From: Lignipirellula cremea
GTDB lineage: Bacteria > Planctomycetota > Planctomycetia > Pirellulales > Pirellulaceae
Assembly (NCBI RefSeq): GCF_007751035.1
Contig: NZ_CP036433.1
Span: 8,971,001-9,035,000, forward strand
Length of the DNA: 64,000 nucleotides
Reading direction: 5' to 3'
Positions 36,526-44,873 of the stretch are shown here, piece by piece; position 1 is the stretch's first letter; every line of letters starts with the position of its first letter. Under the pieces are notes generated by a model. The model was not told where the DNA came from and did not search any database. It saw only the letters and a program-made list of their open reading frames with translations. A program made the position numbers and the translations under genes.

Positions 36526-36644
36526 TTCAAACTACTTTCTTAATAAACGGAAGATGCCGATCTTGTTCTTTGTTGTCATTTCATTCCCGGGGAGATTGAT
36601 CGCTGGACGAGCGGGACCAATACCCGCGGACACGTTTCGAGCTG

Positions 36645-38315
36645 TCAGGGGGCGTCCTCAAGCAGGCCTGAGTTCTGGGCGAGCCGGTAGCCGCCGCCCA
36701 GGTTGACCGCGTCAAAACCTTTCTGTCGCAGCAGTCGCGTGGCCATGTACCCGCGCTGGCCGACATAGCAGTACGCGACAATCGTGCGGTCGCGGGGCAA
36801 TTCTGCGAGTCGCTCGCGCAGCGTCTCCAGCGGAATGTTCCGTGCCTGGGCCAGATGTCCCTGGGCAAACTCGCGCTCCGTGCGAACGTCCAGCAACACC
36901 ATGTTTCCGGGCGCCGGGATTGTCAATTCATCGCCCAGATGGACGGGCGTCTGATCCCCTCGCAGCACGCCTGCCGCGACGAATCCCGCCATGTTGACCG
37001 CGTCTTTGGCCGATCCGTACTGGGGCGCATAGCAGAGCTCGACTTCCTCCAGATCGTAAACGGTCATCCCTCCTTGAATGGCCATGGCGATCACGTCGAT
37101 CCGCTTATCAACGCCGTGCGTCCCCACCGCCTGAGCGCCCCAGATGCGGCCATCGGCCGGATCGAACAACAGCTTGAGCGTCATCGGAGTGGCGCCTGGG
37201 TAGTACCCGGCGTGATCCTTGGGATGGATGTAGATTTTCTTGTACGCGCAATTGGCTCGCCGCAGCTGCTTCTCACTGTGGCCCGTCATGGCGGCCGTCT
37301 TGCCGAAGACGCCCACGATGGCCGTGCCTTGCGTGCCTCGATACGTTGAATCTCGACCAAAGATATGATCGGCGGCGATGCGTCCCTGCCGATTGGCCGG
37401 ACCGGCCAGCGGGATCTGCGTTGGTTCGCCGGTGAGGAAGTCTGTCACTTCCGCCACATCGCCCACGGCGTAGATATGGGGATCGCTGGTCTGCATGTGG
37501 CCGTTGGTGACGATGCCGCCGCGCGGCCCGCATTCAATGCCCGCAGCGGCCGCGAGTCGGCTTTCCGGACGGACGCCGATACAGACAACCGCGAAACTGG
37601 CAGGGACTTCCTCGCCCGACTTGAGCTTCACCAGCAAATTGCCGTCATCGGCGGGACAGGCGGCAAACGCTTCCGCCGAATCCTTCAATCTCAGGTTGAC
37701 GCCCTGCTGGCGCAGATGCTCTTCCAGCGGATGCACCATTTCCGCATCCCACGGCGGCAGGATTTGATCGGCCAATTCGACCACGGTCACTTCCAGCCCG
37801 CGGCGAATCAGGTTTTCGGCGACTTCGATGCCGATGAATCCGGCTCCCACAATGACCGCGCGGCGGCTGGCGCCGGTCGTGACGAGAGCGTGCATCCGAT
37901 CCGCATCGGCCAGATCGCGCAGCTCCAGAACATGCGGGCCGTCGATGCCCGGGATGGGCGGACGAAACGGCGAGGCGCCCGTCGCAATCACCAGCCTGTC
38001 GTAGGTCTCCGTATAGGTTTCGCCCGTTTCCAGATTCTTGACCGTGACCGACTGCCCCGCGCGATCGATCGCGGTGACTTCCTGCCGCGTCCGCACATCC
38101 AGTCGATGCCGCTGCCGCAGTTGTGCGGCCGGCGCCACCAGCAGCCTGTCTCGCGACGCGATTTCGCCGCCCACATAGTACGGCAGCCCGCAATTGGCGA
38201 ACGACGGTTCGGTCCCACGCTCAATGAGGATGATCTCCGCATCCTCATCCGACCGCCGTGCACGGGCCGCCGTGGAAGCTCCCCCCGCCACGGCGCCGAT
38301 AATGACAATCTTCAT
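36645..38315 (-). CDS. CoA-disulfide reductase with C-terminal rhodanese domain (CoADR-RHD)
   Basis: 556 residues. I chose the ATG at 38315 (MKIVIIGAVAGGASTAAR) because AGGAG is 8 bases upstream; the frame opens 63 bases earlier. The single active-site Cys is in SFANCGLPYYVGG, the FAD/NAD sites in VIVGAGFIGIEVAENL and IYAVGDVAEV, and the C-terminal rhodanese has its catalytic Cys in VAYCYVGQRG. CoADR-RHD enzymes reduce CoA persulfide and polysulfide with NAD(P)H, releasing sulfide. It is the last gene of the sulfide/persulfide operon and follows the SQR gene by 55 bases. Confidence 0.92.
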   Translation of the reverse strand: MKIVIIGAVAGGASTAARARRSDEDAEIILIERGTEPSFANCGLPYYVGGEIASRDRLLVAPAAQLRQRHRLDVRTRQEVTAIDRAGQSVTVKNLETGETYTETYDRLVIATGASPFRPPIPGIDGPHVLELRDLADADRMHALVTTGASRRAVIVGAGFIGIEVAENLIRRGLEVTVVELADQILPPWDAEMVHPLEEHLRQQGVNLRLKDSAEAFAACPADDGNLLVKLKSGEEVPASFAVVCIGVRPESRLAAAAGIECGPRGGIVTNGHMQTSDPHIYAVGDVAEVTDFLTGEPTQIPLAGPANRQGRIAADHIFGRDSTYRGTQGTAIVGVFGKTAAMTGHSEKQLRRANCAYKKIYIHPKDHAGYYPGATPMTLKLLFDPADGRIWGAQAVGTHGVDKRIDVIAMAIQGGMTVYDLEEVELCYAPQYGSAKDAVNMAGFVAAGVLRGDQTPVHLGDELTIPAPGNMVLLDVRTEREFAQGHLAQARNIPLETLRERLAELPRDRTIVAYCYVGQRGYMATRLLRQKGFDAVNLGGGYRLAQNSGLLEDAP

Positions 38316-38370
38316 TCGCATTTCTCCTGCGATTAGGCCAGCCTTGCTGGTGTCAGTACTTTCATCCCGC

Positions 38371-39555
38371 TTACACACGTCCTTTCAACATTCCGTGCCA
38401 GTACATTGCCGGCAGACCAAACTTTTTGAGCAGGAACATGCTGAATCGTTCCTGGGCCTGGTCGAATGGAAATGTTTCGGCGGGTTGTCCGCTGTAGTCA
38501 AATTCCGCCAGGACCAGGGAATCGTAGCCAGTCACCACGGGGCAGGACGTGTAGCCATCGTAGCTCGCCAGTGCGGGTTGCTGCTTCATCGCCCCCAGTA
38601 AATTGGCCGCCAGCACCGGGGCCTGCTTCCGAATCGCCGCTCCGGTCTTGGATGTGGGCAAGCTGGAAGCGTCGCCAAGAGCGTATACATTCGCAAATCG
38701 CGTGTGCTGCAGCGTATGCTTGTCCACTTCGACCCATCCGGCTTCGCCAGCCAGCTCGCTCTGCGAGACAAAGTCCGGGGCGCTCATAGGCGGCGTCACA
38801 TGGATCATGTCGTAGGGAATGATCAGCTCTTCGTCGGTGTCCATGTGTCGATAGATCGCTTCTTTGGACGCGGAGCGCACCTCGACCAGATTGTGTCGAT
38901 AACGCGGTTCGACGCCCTTGCGCTGGCACACCCGTTCAAGCACCTCGCGGTATCGATCCACGGCAAACAATCGCGGCCCCGCCAGTGTAAAGATGACTTC
39001 GATGTTGTCGCGAACGCCCGTGCGACGAAAATGGTCTTCGGCCAGGTAACAGATTTTCTGGGGAGCGCCGCCGCACTTGACCGCTCCCGCGGGCTGCGTG
39101 AACAACGCCACGCCCTGCCTCAACTCACGAATGAACTTCCACGTGCTGGCGACGGTATTGATAGAGTAGTTGCTGCATACTCCCTCCTTGCCGACCGCTT
39201 CCTTGAGCCCCTTGACCTGGTCCCAGTTGACTTGAATCCCCGGCGCCACCACGAGATAATCGTAGCCGATCGCTTCGCCGTCGTCGGTCGTGACGGTGTT
39301 GGCGGATGGTGCGAACACTGCAACACGCTTCCTGATCCAATGCACGCCATAGGGAATCAAATCCGCTTCGTTTCGGCCCGATTCTTCGGGCTTGAACATG
39401 CCGCCGCCCACCAGGGTCCATAGCGGCTGGTAGTAATGTTTTTCTGACGGCTCGATGATCGCAATGTCGAGCGACGGATCGGCGTTTTTCAATCGAGCTG
39501 CAACCGTGATTCCGGCTGTGCCGCCGCCAACAATAACGATTTGATGATGGTTCAC
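38371..39555 (-). CDS. sqr: Sulfide:quinone oxidoreductase
   Basis: 394 residues, GTG start with AGGA 9 bases upstream. The FAD site is IVGGGTAGITVAARL. The three cysteines expected of SQR are seen in KEGVCSNYS, AVKCGGAPQKICYL and GYTSCPVVTGYDSL, and the quinone-side helix ends in FGLPAMYWHGMLKGR. It oxidises sulfide at the inner face of the membrane, feeds electrons to quinone and releases persulfide or polysulfide, which the rhodanese, MBL and CoADR proteins of the same operon can handle. Confidence 0.93.
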   Translation of the reverse strand: MNHHQIVIVGGGTAGITVAARLKNADPSLDIAIIEPSEKHYYQPLWTLVGGGMFKPEESGRNEADLIPYGVHWIRKRVAVFAPSANTVTTDDGEAIGYDYLVVAPGIQVNWDQVKGLKEAVGKEGVCSNYSINTVASTWKFIRELRQGVALFTQPAGAVKCGGAPQKICYLAEDHFRRTGVRDNIEVIFTLAGPRLFAVDRYREVLERVCQRKGVEPRYRHNLVEVRSASKEAIYRHMDTDEELIIPYDMIHVTPPMSAPDFVSQSELAGEAGWVEVDKHTLQHTRFANVYALGDASSLPTSKTGAAIRKQAPVLAANLLGAMKQQPALASYDGYTSCPVVTGYDSLVLAEFDYSGQPAETFPFDQAQERFSMFLLKKFGLPAMYWHGMLKGRV

Positions 39556-39654
39556 TGGGATGGTCCTGTAAAGGTTGCGGTTGAGTTATCGGGTAGCCGA
39601 TGCCAGCAGTCTTCGATGTTTCCAGCATGAGTGCATGCCGCCAGACGCTTCCTG

Positions 39655-40392
39655 TCAGGGCGCGGAATTCGCCCCGTTATGCTTCTCTTCGAGCACGCCG
39701 CCAAAACACTTCGCGAACTGCAGTCCAAACGACAAGGCTCGCTGCGTGCTGGGATCACGGAGCGCTCCCAGCAAGCCAAACACGCCCACGCGCTGGGGAA
39801 CCGGATGCTCGCACGTGCCGCGACGACAACCCGCCAGTGCAGAGCCGGCCATGCTCACGGCTTCCACAGAATGCTTGTTCAAGACGTCGGACTTGACCAG
39901 GAATCCAATCCTATCCAGTTCTTCCCGTCGAATCTGGCCGCCCAGATACAAGGCCGCATGTAGTCCCTGGCGAACACTCTGTTCCAGGTTGATGCCGTCC
40001 GCCTTGAGCTGTGTCGCCCATTCGTCAAGAACATCCACGGCGGTCGCGACCAGGCCCGGCAGTTCATCAAGCAAAGCACTGCCTTCTTCCAGCTTGGGCA
40101 GTCGAGCAACCAGGCCCTCGATGGCCCGCAGGCTGGAGGGTTCGGTCACGCGCACCAGCAGCTTCAAGAGATCGGTCGCCCGCTGTTCCAGGTCAATTCC
40201 GTCTTGCGCAGCCTTGCGGCTAATGGCGTCAAAAAAGTCGGTCGCCATGGCAACCAGGTTGGGCAAGTCGCCGGCAACCTGCAGCACCTGATCCAGCGAC
40301 TCCGCATGGTCGAGCAAACGATGTAAAACTGCAGAAGTCTGTGGATCCTGCAAACGATCCACGAGGGACGGTCTCTCAGTCAGGGGGGCCAT
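39655..40392 (-). CDS. DUF1641-type helical protein of the sulfide operon
   Basis: 245 residues from the ATG at 40392 (GAGG 6 bases upstream). It is almost wholly helical, with three repeated segments of about 60 residues (LLDHAESLDQVLQVAGDLPN; LLKLLVRVTEPSSLRAIEGLV; LLDELPGLVATAVDVLDEW). It ends with GVFGLLGALRDPSTQRALSFG, the DUF1641 hallmark. DUF1641 proteins sit next to SQR or formate dehydrogenase genes. The role is unknown; a membrane-associated partner of SQR is likely. The gene lies directly before sqr. Confidence 0.8.
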   Translation of the reverse strand: MAPLTERPSLVDRLQDPQTSAVLHRLLDHAESLDQVLQVAGDLPNLVAMATDFFDAISRKAAQDGIDLEQRATDLLKLLVRVTEPSSLRAIEGLVARLPKLEEGSALLDELPGLVATAVDVLDEWATQLKADGINLEQSVRQGLHAALYLGGQIRREELDRIGFLVKSDVLNKHSVEAVSMAGSALAGCRRGTCEHPVPQRVGVFGLLGALRDPSTQRALSFGLQFAKCFGGVLEEKHNGANSAP

Positions 40393-40566
40393 GGATGCCT
40401 CGTTGAGGAAAGGAAACAAGATCGAATTGCCGCAGCGACCTGCTCCACGGCGCGGCCGGCGAGCATCGCCCGCTTCCGGGAGACGTTCGCCATGGCGAGG
40501 TTACGCTTGATTCCTGCAACGCGGACCGATAAAGGTCCGTATTGCCTGTGGAATCTCAGCGGAGTC

Positions 40567-40779
40567 TCAGCGGCCGCTCCGCGGCGATGAAGGGTTGATC
40601 GGGTCCGCGCTGGGATCGCTCTCAGGGGGCGAACCCGCTTCGGACGATTTCTGGCCGGAGTGCGAATCCACCGCACAGCTTCCCGACAGTCACGTTTTGA
40701 CGCCGAACCGCGGCAGCACCCAGGCGTTGAGCACGAACCAGACCACCAGCACGCCCAATGGCCAAAGTAGCTCTTTCAT
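40567..40779 (-). CDS. Tiny membrane protein, frame continues through TGA (possible selenocysteine or nonsense codon)
   Basis: A very good ribosome site (GGGAGAAATC) precedes the ATG at 40779. The first 29 codons give one membrane helix, MKELLWPLGVLVVWFVLNAW, then VLPRFGVKT and TGA at 40692-40690. The frame goes on as LSGSCAVDSHSG for 40 more codons to a TGA at 40569-40567. The place, 13 bases after the MBL-rhodanese gene within an operon of persulfide enzymes, supports a real gene. If TGA is read as selenocysteine or replaced a Cys codon, the tail would hold a U/C-x4-C redox motif. If it is a plain stop, the product is a 29-residue anchor. See the hairpin entry. Confidence 0.55.
40651..40689 (-). 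promoter_or_regulatory. Hairpin directly after the TGA, SECIS-like in position
   Basis: On the minus strand, GTGCG and CGCAC pair around a 7-base loop GTGGATT, beginning 13 bases after the TGA. Outer CTG/CAG and GG/CC pairs extend the stem. Bacterial SECIS elements place a small GU-loop hairpin about 11 bases after UGA. The match is structural only, and a hairpin can arise by chance at this GC. Confidence 0.3.
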
Positions 40780-40792
40780 GATTTCTCCCTGC

Positions 40793-42238
40793 TCAAGTGC
40801 ATTGTCGGGAACCCGCGTCGCACGTCGGCGAGGCGGGAGACGAATCGACCGAAAGTCCAGCCGCGGTCCAGGCGCCCAGGCCGCCGGTCATGTTGATGAC
40901 GTAAAGTCCGGCCGCCTGCAGGATGCTGGCCGCGATGGCCGAACGGCCGCCCGTCTGGCACTGCGTCACGACCGGCTGGCTGCTTTCGATCGTTGCGACA
41001 TTGCCGGGCAAGCGTCCCAGGAAGTGGTGTTCGGCCTGCGCGATGCGGCTGGACTTCCATTCCTCGTCCGAACGCACATCCAACAGCTTCACCTCGCCGG
41101 ACTCGATGCGCGACGCCAGTTCGCCCGGCTTCGCGGTGGGGTAGCTCTCGGAGGCAAGTCCCGCCTCCCGAACTTTGGCGGCGTCGAAGTAGCCCCGCAC
41201 GTCGTCCAGGCCGATGCTGCGCAGCACGCGGATCGCCTCGGGTAGCTGGCCCGCATCGGCAATCAGGTAGACCGGCTGGGAATAATCCACCACCCAGCCC
41301 GCCCAGCCGGCGAGCATGCCGGTGGGGATGTTGAGCACCCCCGGTACGTGACCTTTGGCGAACTGATCGGAAGGCGAAAGATCAATCACCGTCGCCGACT
41401 CCAGCCGGGCGGCCAGCTCGTGAACGGGCTGCGACTCGGGCAACCCCTGGTCGCCGAGGATCTCCGGCCCTTCCTTGTTGACCCGTTTCATCACCGCGAA
41501 ATACCGGGGAGCTTCCGGCTGGTCCGACAGGATGTACCGGACGAACTTCTCTTCGTCGGTGAATTGCAACGCCGGATTAAACAGCTTCTCATAGCCGACC
41601 GTCGACGAGGGAACGGCTCCCAGTCCCTTGCCGCACGCACTGCCCGCGCCATGGGCCGGCCAGACCTGCAGGTAGTCGGGCAGCTGCCGGAAGCGCTCCG
41701 CCGACTGGAACAGGTCGCGAGCGCCGGGCTCCGCGGTGTTGGCCAGGCCGGCCGCTTCTTCCAGCAGGTCAGGACGACCGATCGAACCGACAAAGACAAA
41801 GTCGCCCGTGAAGATCCCCATCGGCTGGTCGGCGCCGCCGCCTTCATCCGTCAGCAGAAACGAAATACTCTCCGGCGTGTGGCCGGGCGTATGGAGTACG
41901 TTGAATTTGATGTTGCCGATCATGAACGTGTCGCCATCCTTGACCAGTTGATGGTCGTACTGGTCGGCGAACAGATACTTCCACTCCGGCGGTCCTTCGT
42001 CGGAAACGTAAAGTTTGGCGCCGACGCGATCGGCCAACTCCCGGGCGCCCGACACAAAGTCGGCATGAATGTGCGTCTCGGCGACGGCGATCAACTGGAG
42101 GCCTTCACGCTGGGCCATTTCCAGGTACGGGTCGATATCGCGTCCGGGATCGACCACCACCGCCACCTTGGCCCGCTGGCAGCCGACCAGGTAAGAAGCG
42201 TGAGCCAGAGCCTGGTCGTAAAAGTATTTAAGCAACAT
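40793..42238 (-). CDS. MBL-fold hydrolase fused to two rhodanese domains (persulfide dioxygenase/CstB-like)
   Basis: 481 residues from the ATG at 42238 (GGAG 8 bases upstream). The MBL domain (1-240) shows ETHIHADFVSG, HTPGHTPESIS, FTGDFVFVGSIGRPD and VWPAHGAG, the ETHE1-type iron site. Two rhodanese domains follow. The first, near PVYLIADAGQLPE, has no cysteine at the active position; the second keeps it in VTQCQTGGRSA. The C-terminal tail CDAGSRQC adds two cysteines. Such fusions oxidise persulfide sulfur to sulfite or thiosulfate. It is a core gene of the sulfide operon. Confidence 0.92.
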   Translation of the reverse strand: MLLKYFYDQALAHASYLVGCQRAKVAVVVDPGRDIDPYLEMAQREGLQLIAVAETHIHADFVSGARELADRVGAKLYVSDEGPPEWKYLFADQYDHQLVKDGDTFMIGNIKFNVLHTPGHTPESISFLLTDEGGGADQPMGIFTGDFVFVGSIGRPDLLEEAAGLANTAEPGARDLFQSAERFRQLPDYLQVWPAHGAGSACGKGLGAVPSSTVGYEKLFNPALQFTDEEKFVRYILSDQPEAPRYFAVMKRVNKEGPEILGDQGLPESQPVHELAARLESATVIDLSPSDQFAKGHVPGVLNIPTGMLAGWAGWVVDYSQPVYLIADAGQLPEAIRVLRSIGLDDVRGYFDAAKVREAGLASESYPTAKPGELASRIESGEVKLLDVRSDEEWKSSRIAQAEHHFLGRLPGNVATIESSQPVVTQCQTGGRSAIAASILQAAGLYVINMTGGLGAWTAAGLSVDSSPASPTCDAGSRQCT

Positions 42239-42257
42239 CGTTCGATCTCCGTTGGTT

Positions 42258-43082
42258 TTACAGAACCATCGTTTTGAAAATGACAAAAACGGCGACGAGC
42301 ATGACCGCTGTGGCGAAAATCTTCTGCAGCGTCGCTCCCTTGAGTCTTTTGGCCGCCAGGCCGCCCAGCCAGACGCCGGACAGACCGCCGACCAAAAACT
42401 GCAGCGTCGTCTCCACCGCCAACGCTTGACCGGTCGCCAGATACGAAGCGACGCCGCTGATGCTGACCAGAAAAATCACCAGCAGCGAAGTCCCCACCGC
42501 CCTGTGGATTTGCATGCCGCTGAACAGCACTAAGGCCGGAACAATGACGAAGCCGCCGCCCACGCCGAACATGCCGGACAGAAGGCCCGTCAACAAACCG
42601 ACCAGCACCAGCAGTCGGGCGCAGCGGGACGTTAGTCGCAGCGTTCCGTCCTCGTCCCGCTGGCAGGCCGAGCGATCTTCGGCGGCTTCGCCTTCGGTCG
42701 CACAAACGCCGGTCGCCAGTTCCGGACGTCGCGTCTTGGCCCACATCCGCCAGGCCACGACCAGCATCAAACAGCCGAACATCATGAGCAACACTGTTTC
42801 GGGAAGCAGCATGGAAAGCCAGGAACCCAGCGGCGCCCCGAGCATCCCGGCGACCGCAAAGAGCAAGCCCGTCCGCAGTTCAACCTCGCCGCGCCACAAC
42901 CGCGGCAACACGCCCGCCAGGGCCGTGCCGCCCACCGACGCCAGGGAAATTCCCACCGCCTCCCGCGGCGCCGCGGCCAGGCCGTAAATCAGAAACGGGA
43001 CCGCAAAGACGCCGCCGCCTCCGCCCGTCAATCCCATCGCAAAACCGACGAAGCAACCGCCGACCACCGCTAGACCGAACAT
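42258..43082 (-). CDS. TauE/SafE-family membrane permease
   Basis: 274 residues from the ATG at 43082 (CCAGGA upstream, overlapping the preceding stop by 13 bases). It has eight predicted helices in two halves, each with the family's glycine-rich motif: GFAMGLTGGGGGVFAVPFLI and LSGMFGVGGGFVIVPALVL. A polar loop of about 40 residues joins the halves. TauE/SafE proteins export sulfite, sulfonates or related anions; in this operon the cargo is probably sulfite or thiosulfate made by the MBL-rhodanese enzyme. Confidence 0.9.
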   Translation of the reverse strand: MFGLAVVGGCFVGFAMGLTGGGGGVFAVPFLIYGLAAAPREAVGISLASVGGTALAGVLPRLWRGEVELRTGLLFAVAGMLGAPLGSWLSMLLPETVLLMMFGCLMLVVAWRMWAKTRRPELATGVCATEGEAAEDRSACQRDEDGTLRLTSRCARLLVLVGLLTGLLSGMFGVGGGFVIVPALVLFSGMQIHRAVGTSLLVIFLVSISGVASYLATGQALAVETTLQFLVGGLSGVWLGGLAAKRLKGATLQKIFATAVMLVAVFVIFKTMVL

Positions 43083-43621
43083 GATCCATCCTGGCATTGA
43101 TTCCACGGCATCCGGGCAATCAGCATGCCCATCGCACAACTATCGGTAATGCCTGCAAACATCAGGCCAGCGCCGACAAAAGCAGGGATTCCGATGAAGT
43201 ACGGATGCACGAAGTACCCCAGCAAAGCGCCGGCCAGCACGAGAGAACCGGCGGCGATCCGCACCTGCCGCTCCAGCGACATCACCTTCTTGCCGCGCAC
43301 GACCCGCAGCCCCGCTTTGACCCAGGCCTCGGTTCCGCCGGTGATATTCACGACGTTGGTGAAACCCGCGTCGATAAACTTCTGCTGGGCTTTGGCGGCG
43401 CGCGATCCGCTTCGGCAGATGAGATACAGAGGCTCGTCCGCCGATCCGTTGCGGGATTGCATCACCGACCCCGGATCCAGGGCGTCGAGGGGAATATTTC
43501 TAGCCTTCGCCGCGTGGACCTCCTGAAACTCCAACGGGGTGCGCACGTCGATAATCTCGACGCTGGCGCTTCCGTCACGTTCATTAAATCGCTGCACGCT
43601 GATGGTTGAATTTTCTTGCAT
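43070..43621 (-). CDS. Rhodanese domain protein with DUF2892 membrane tail
   Basis: 183 residues. The rhodanese domain (1-110) has its catalytic Cys in LYLICRSGSRAAKA. Two membrane helices of the DUF2892 type follow (AAGSLVLAGALLGYFVH; IPAFVGAGLMFAGI), with cysteines in DSCAMGMLI and NQCQDGSC. It should hand sulfane sulfur around at the membrane surface. It is the first structural gene after the ArsR gene, and the operator-like palindrome lies 36 bases before its ATG. Confidence 0.92.
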   Translation of the reverse strand: MQENSTISVQRFNERDGSASVEIIDVRTPLEFQEVHAAKARNIPLDALDPGSVMQSRNGSADEPLYLICRSGSRAAKAQQKFIDAGFTNVVNITGGTEAWVKAGLRVVRGKKVMSLERQVRIAAGSLVLAGALLGYFVHPYFIGIPAFVGAGLMFAGITDSCAMGMLIARMPWNQCQDGSCSV

Positions 43622-43656
43622 GACTTCTCTCCCGGAATCTCATTGCTATCTCGTGA

Positions 43657-43674
43657 TATCGTAAAATGACGATA
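43657..43674. promoter_or_regulatory. Perfect palindrome TATCGT-N6-ACGATA, candidate operator of the sulfide operon
   Basis: It lies between the ArsR gene and the rhodanese gene. A near copy, TATCGT-N6-ACGAGG, lies at 44051-44068 just upstream of the ArsR start. Two sites of equal geometry at the two expected promoters strongly suggest the ArsR binding site. Confidence 0.7.
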
Positions 43675-43707
43675 CTTATCACCAAAAAAACACGCCCCCT
43701 GCCCTGC

Positions 43708-44028
43708 TCACGTAGTCAGGAACCGACTCTCCACGCACTTCATCAGATCGGCCAGATGCGCTTCGGCGACCTGGTAGTAGACCCGGCGCCCTTCCCGTTC
43801 ACTCGTGAAAAAACCACATCGTTGCATCAGACGCAGATGTTCCGAAGCCACGTTATCGGGAACGCCGCAATCCTCCGCCAGTTCGCCAACCGTATACCGG
43901 CCATGCAACAACAACTGGACGAATCGCAAACGCACCGGATGCGCCAGCGTTTTCAGGCACTCCGCCGCCTCGGCAAAGGCGGCCAGGTCGCCGTACGGCT
44001 TTTCCGTCTTGTCTGCTTTTTTAGCCAT
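43708..44028 (-). CDS. ArsR-family repressor, likely persulfide-responsive (SqrR/BigR-like)
   Basis: 106 residues. The winged helix shows LAHPVRLRFVQLLLHGRYTVGEL, the recognition helix DNVASEHLRLMQRCGFF, and the wing REGRRVYYQ. Cysteines sit in the first helices (EAAECLKTL) and in the last helix (LMKCVESR), about where SqrR/BigR form a tetrasulfide bridge; two more are in EDCGVP and QRCGFF. Encoded upstream of, and co-directional with, eight sulfide and persulfide genes, it is the natural regulator of the operon. Confidence 0.88.
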   Translation of the reverse strand: MAKKADKTEKPYGDLAAFAEAAECLKTLAHPVRLRFVQLLLHGRYTVGELAEDCGVPDNVASEHLRLMQRCGFFTSEREGRRVYYQVAEAHLADLMKCVESRFLTT

Positions 44029-44394
44029 TCATAATCTCCCTACTCAAATATATCGTAATGTCACGAGGTGTCAATCAGTTATTCTTAACCTTTCCTCCAA
44101 TTCATCTTTGGCGGACTGCTCCCCCCGAACGCTCGGTGGATCGAGAAACGCGCCGCGCTAACACCGCAAGACACAGTGTGCAGGTTCGCTCACCACGATT
44201 TCCTTTACGGGAAGAAACGGCCCGCGAACCACGCGCGGGGCGAGCTCAGAAACGACATTTCCACGCTTGCCCTGTCCGCTTGGAGGAGCGGGCGCGGAAA
44301 TTGCATGGAGTTCAGGTAACCCAAGTTGTGGGCGCGTTCAACAGCCTGTCGAACGCCGAGCCAGCGCGAACTTTTCCGTCCAGGGGGGGAAACA
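44029..44394. other. Intergenic region with ArsR promoter
   Basis: 366 bases. The near-palindrome TATCGT-N6-ACGAGG is at 44051-44068, 23 bases before the minus-strand ArsR gene. The rest separates it from the plus-strand USP gene and shows no gene. Confidence 0.55.
44051..44068. promoter_or_regulatory. Second operator-like site TATCGT-N6-ACGAGG upstream of the ArsR gene
   Basis: It has the same left arm and spacing as the perfect palindrome at 43657, with four of six bases of the right arm kept. It is placed for autoregulation. Confidence 0.6.
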
Positions 44395-44823
44395 ATGAAC
44401 CGATTTTCCGTCAACAAGGTCGTAGTCCCCGTCGACTTCTCCGACGCATCTTTTCAGGCGGTGGAGAAGTCGCTGGAAATGGTCGACCACCCTTCGCAAA
44501 TCCACCTGCTCCATGTGCTGGTCGAGATGCCCGTGAACGACCCGGGCGTTATCTGGGGAGCGGTCGATTGGTCCAACCGGGTGGAGAAAGTCACGCAGCA
44601 CCTTTCCGAACAATTCGCCGATCCACGATACGACGGCGCCATCATCAAAGTCGCCTGTGGCGATCCGGGGCATATGATCGCAGACTACGCACAGGAACAC
44701 GAGGCCGACCTGATTGTGATTCCATCGCATGGCCGCACGGGACTGAAACGACTGCTCATCGGTTCCGTAGCCGAGCGCGTCGTGCGGCTCGCCCATTGTC
44801 CGGTGCTTGTCTTGCGGCGCTGA
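44395..44823 (+). CDS. Universal stress protein (single domain)
   Basis: 142 residues from the ATG at 44395, with a run GGGGGGAAACA as ribosome site. VVVPVDFSDASFQAV starts the domain, and IPSHGRTGLKRLLIGSVAERVV is a full ATP-binding loop. It is the third USP in the window. The next gene, a flavin reductase, follows after 50 bases and may be in the same operon. It faces away from the sulfide operon and shares its upstream region. Confidence 0.92.
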   Translation: MNRFSVNKVVVPVDFSDASFQAVEKSLEMVDHPSQIHLLHVLVEMPVNDPGVIWGAVDWSNRVEKVTQHLSEQFADPRYDGAIIKVACGDPGHMIADYAQEHEADLIVIPSHGRTGLKRLLIGSVAERVVRLAHCPVLVLRR

Positions 44824-44873
44824 CATCGCGAAGAAGCGATGGACACTCAATCTTCCCGAAGAAGGGGTAAACG

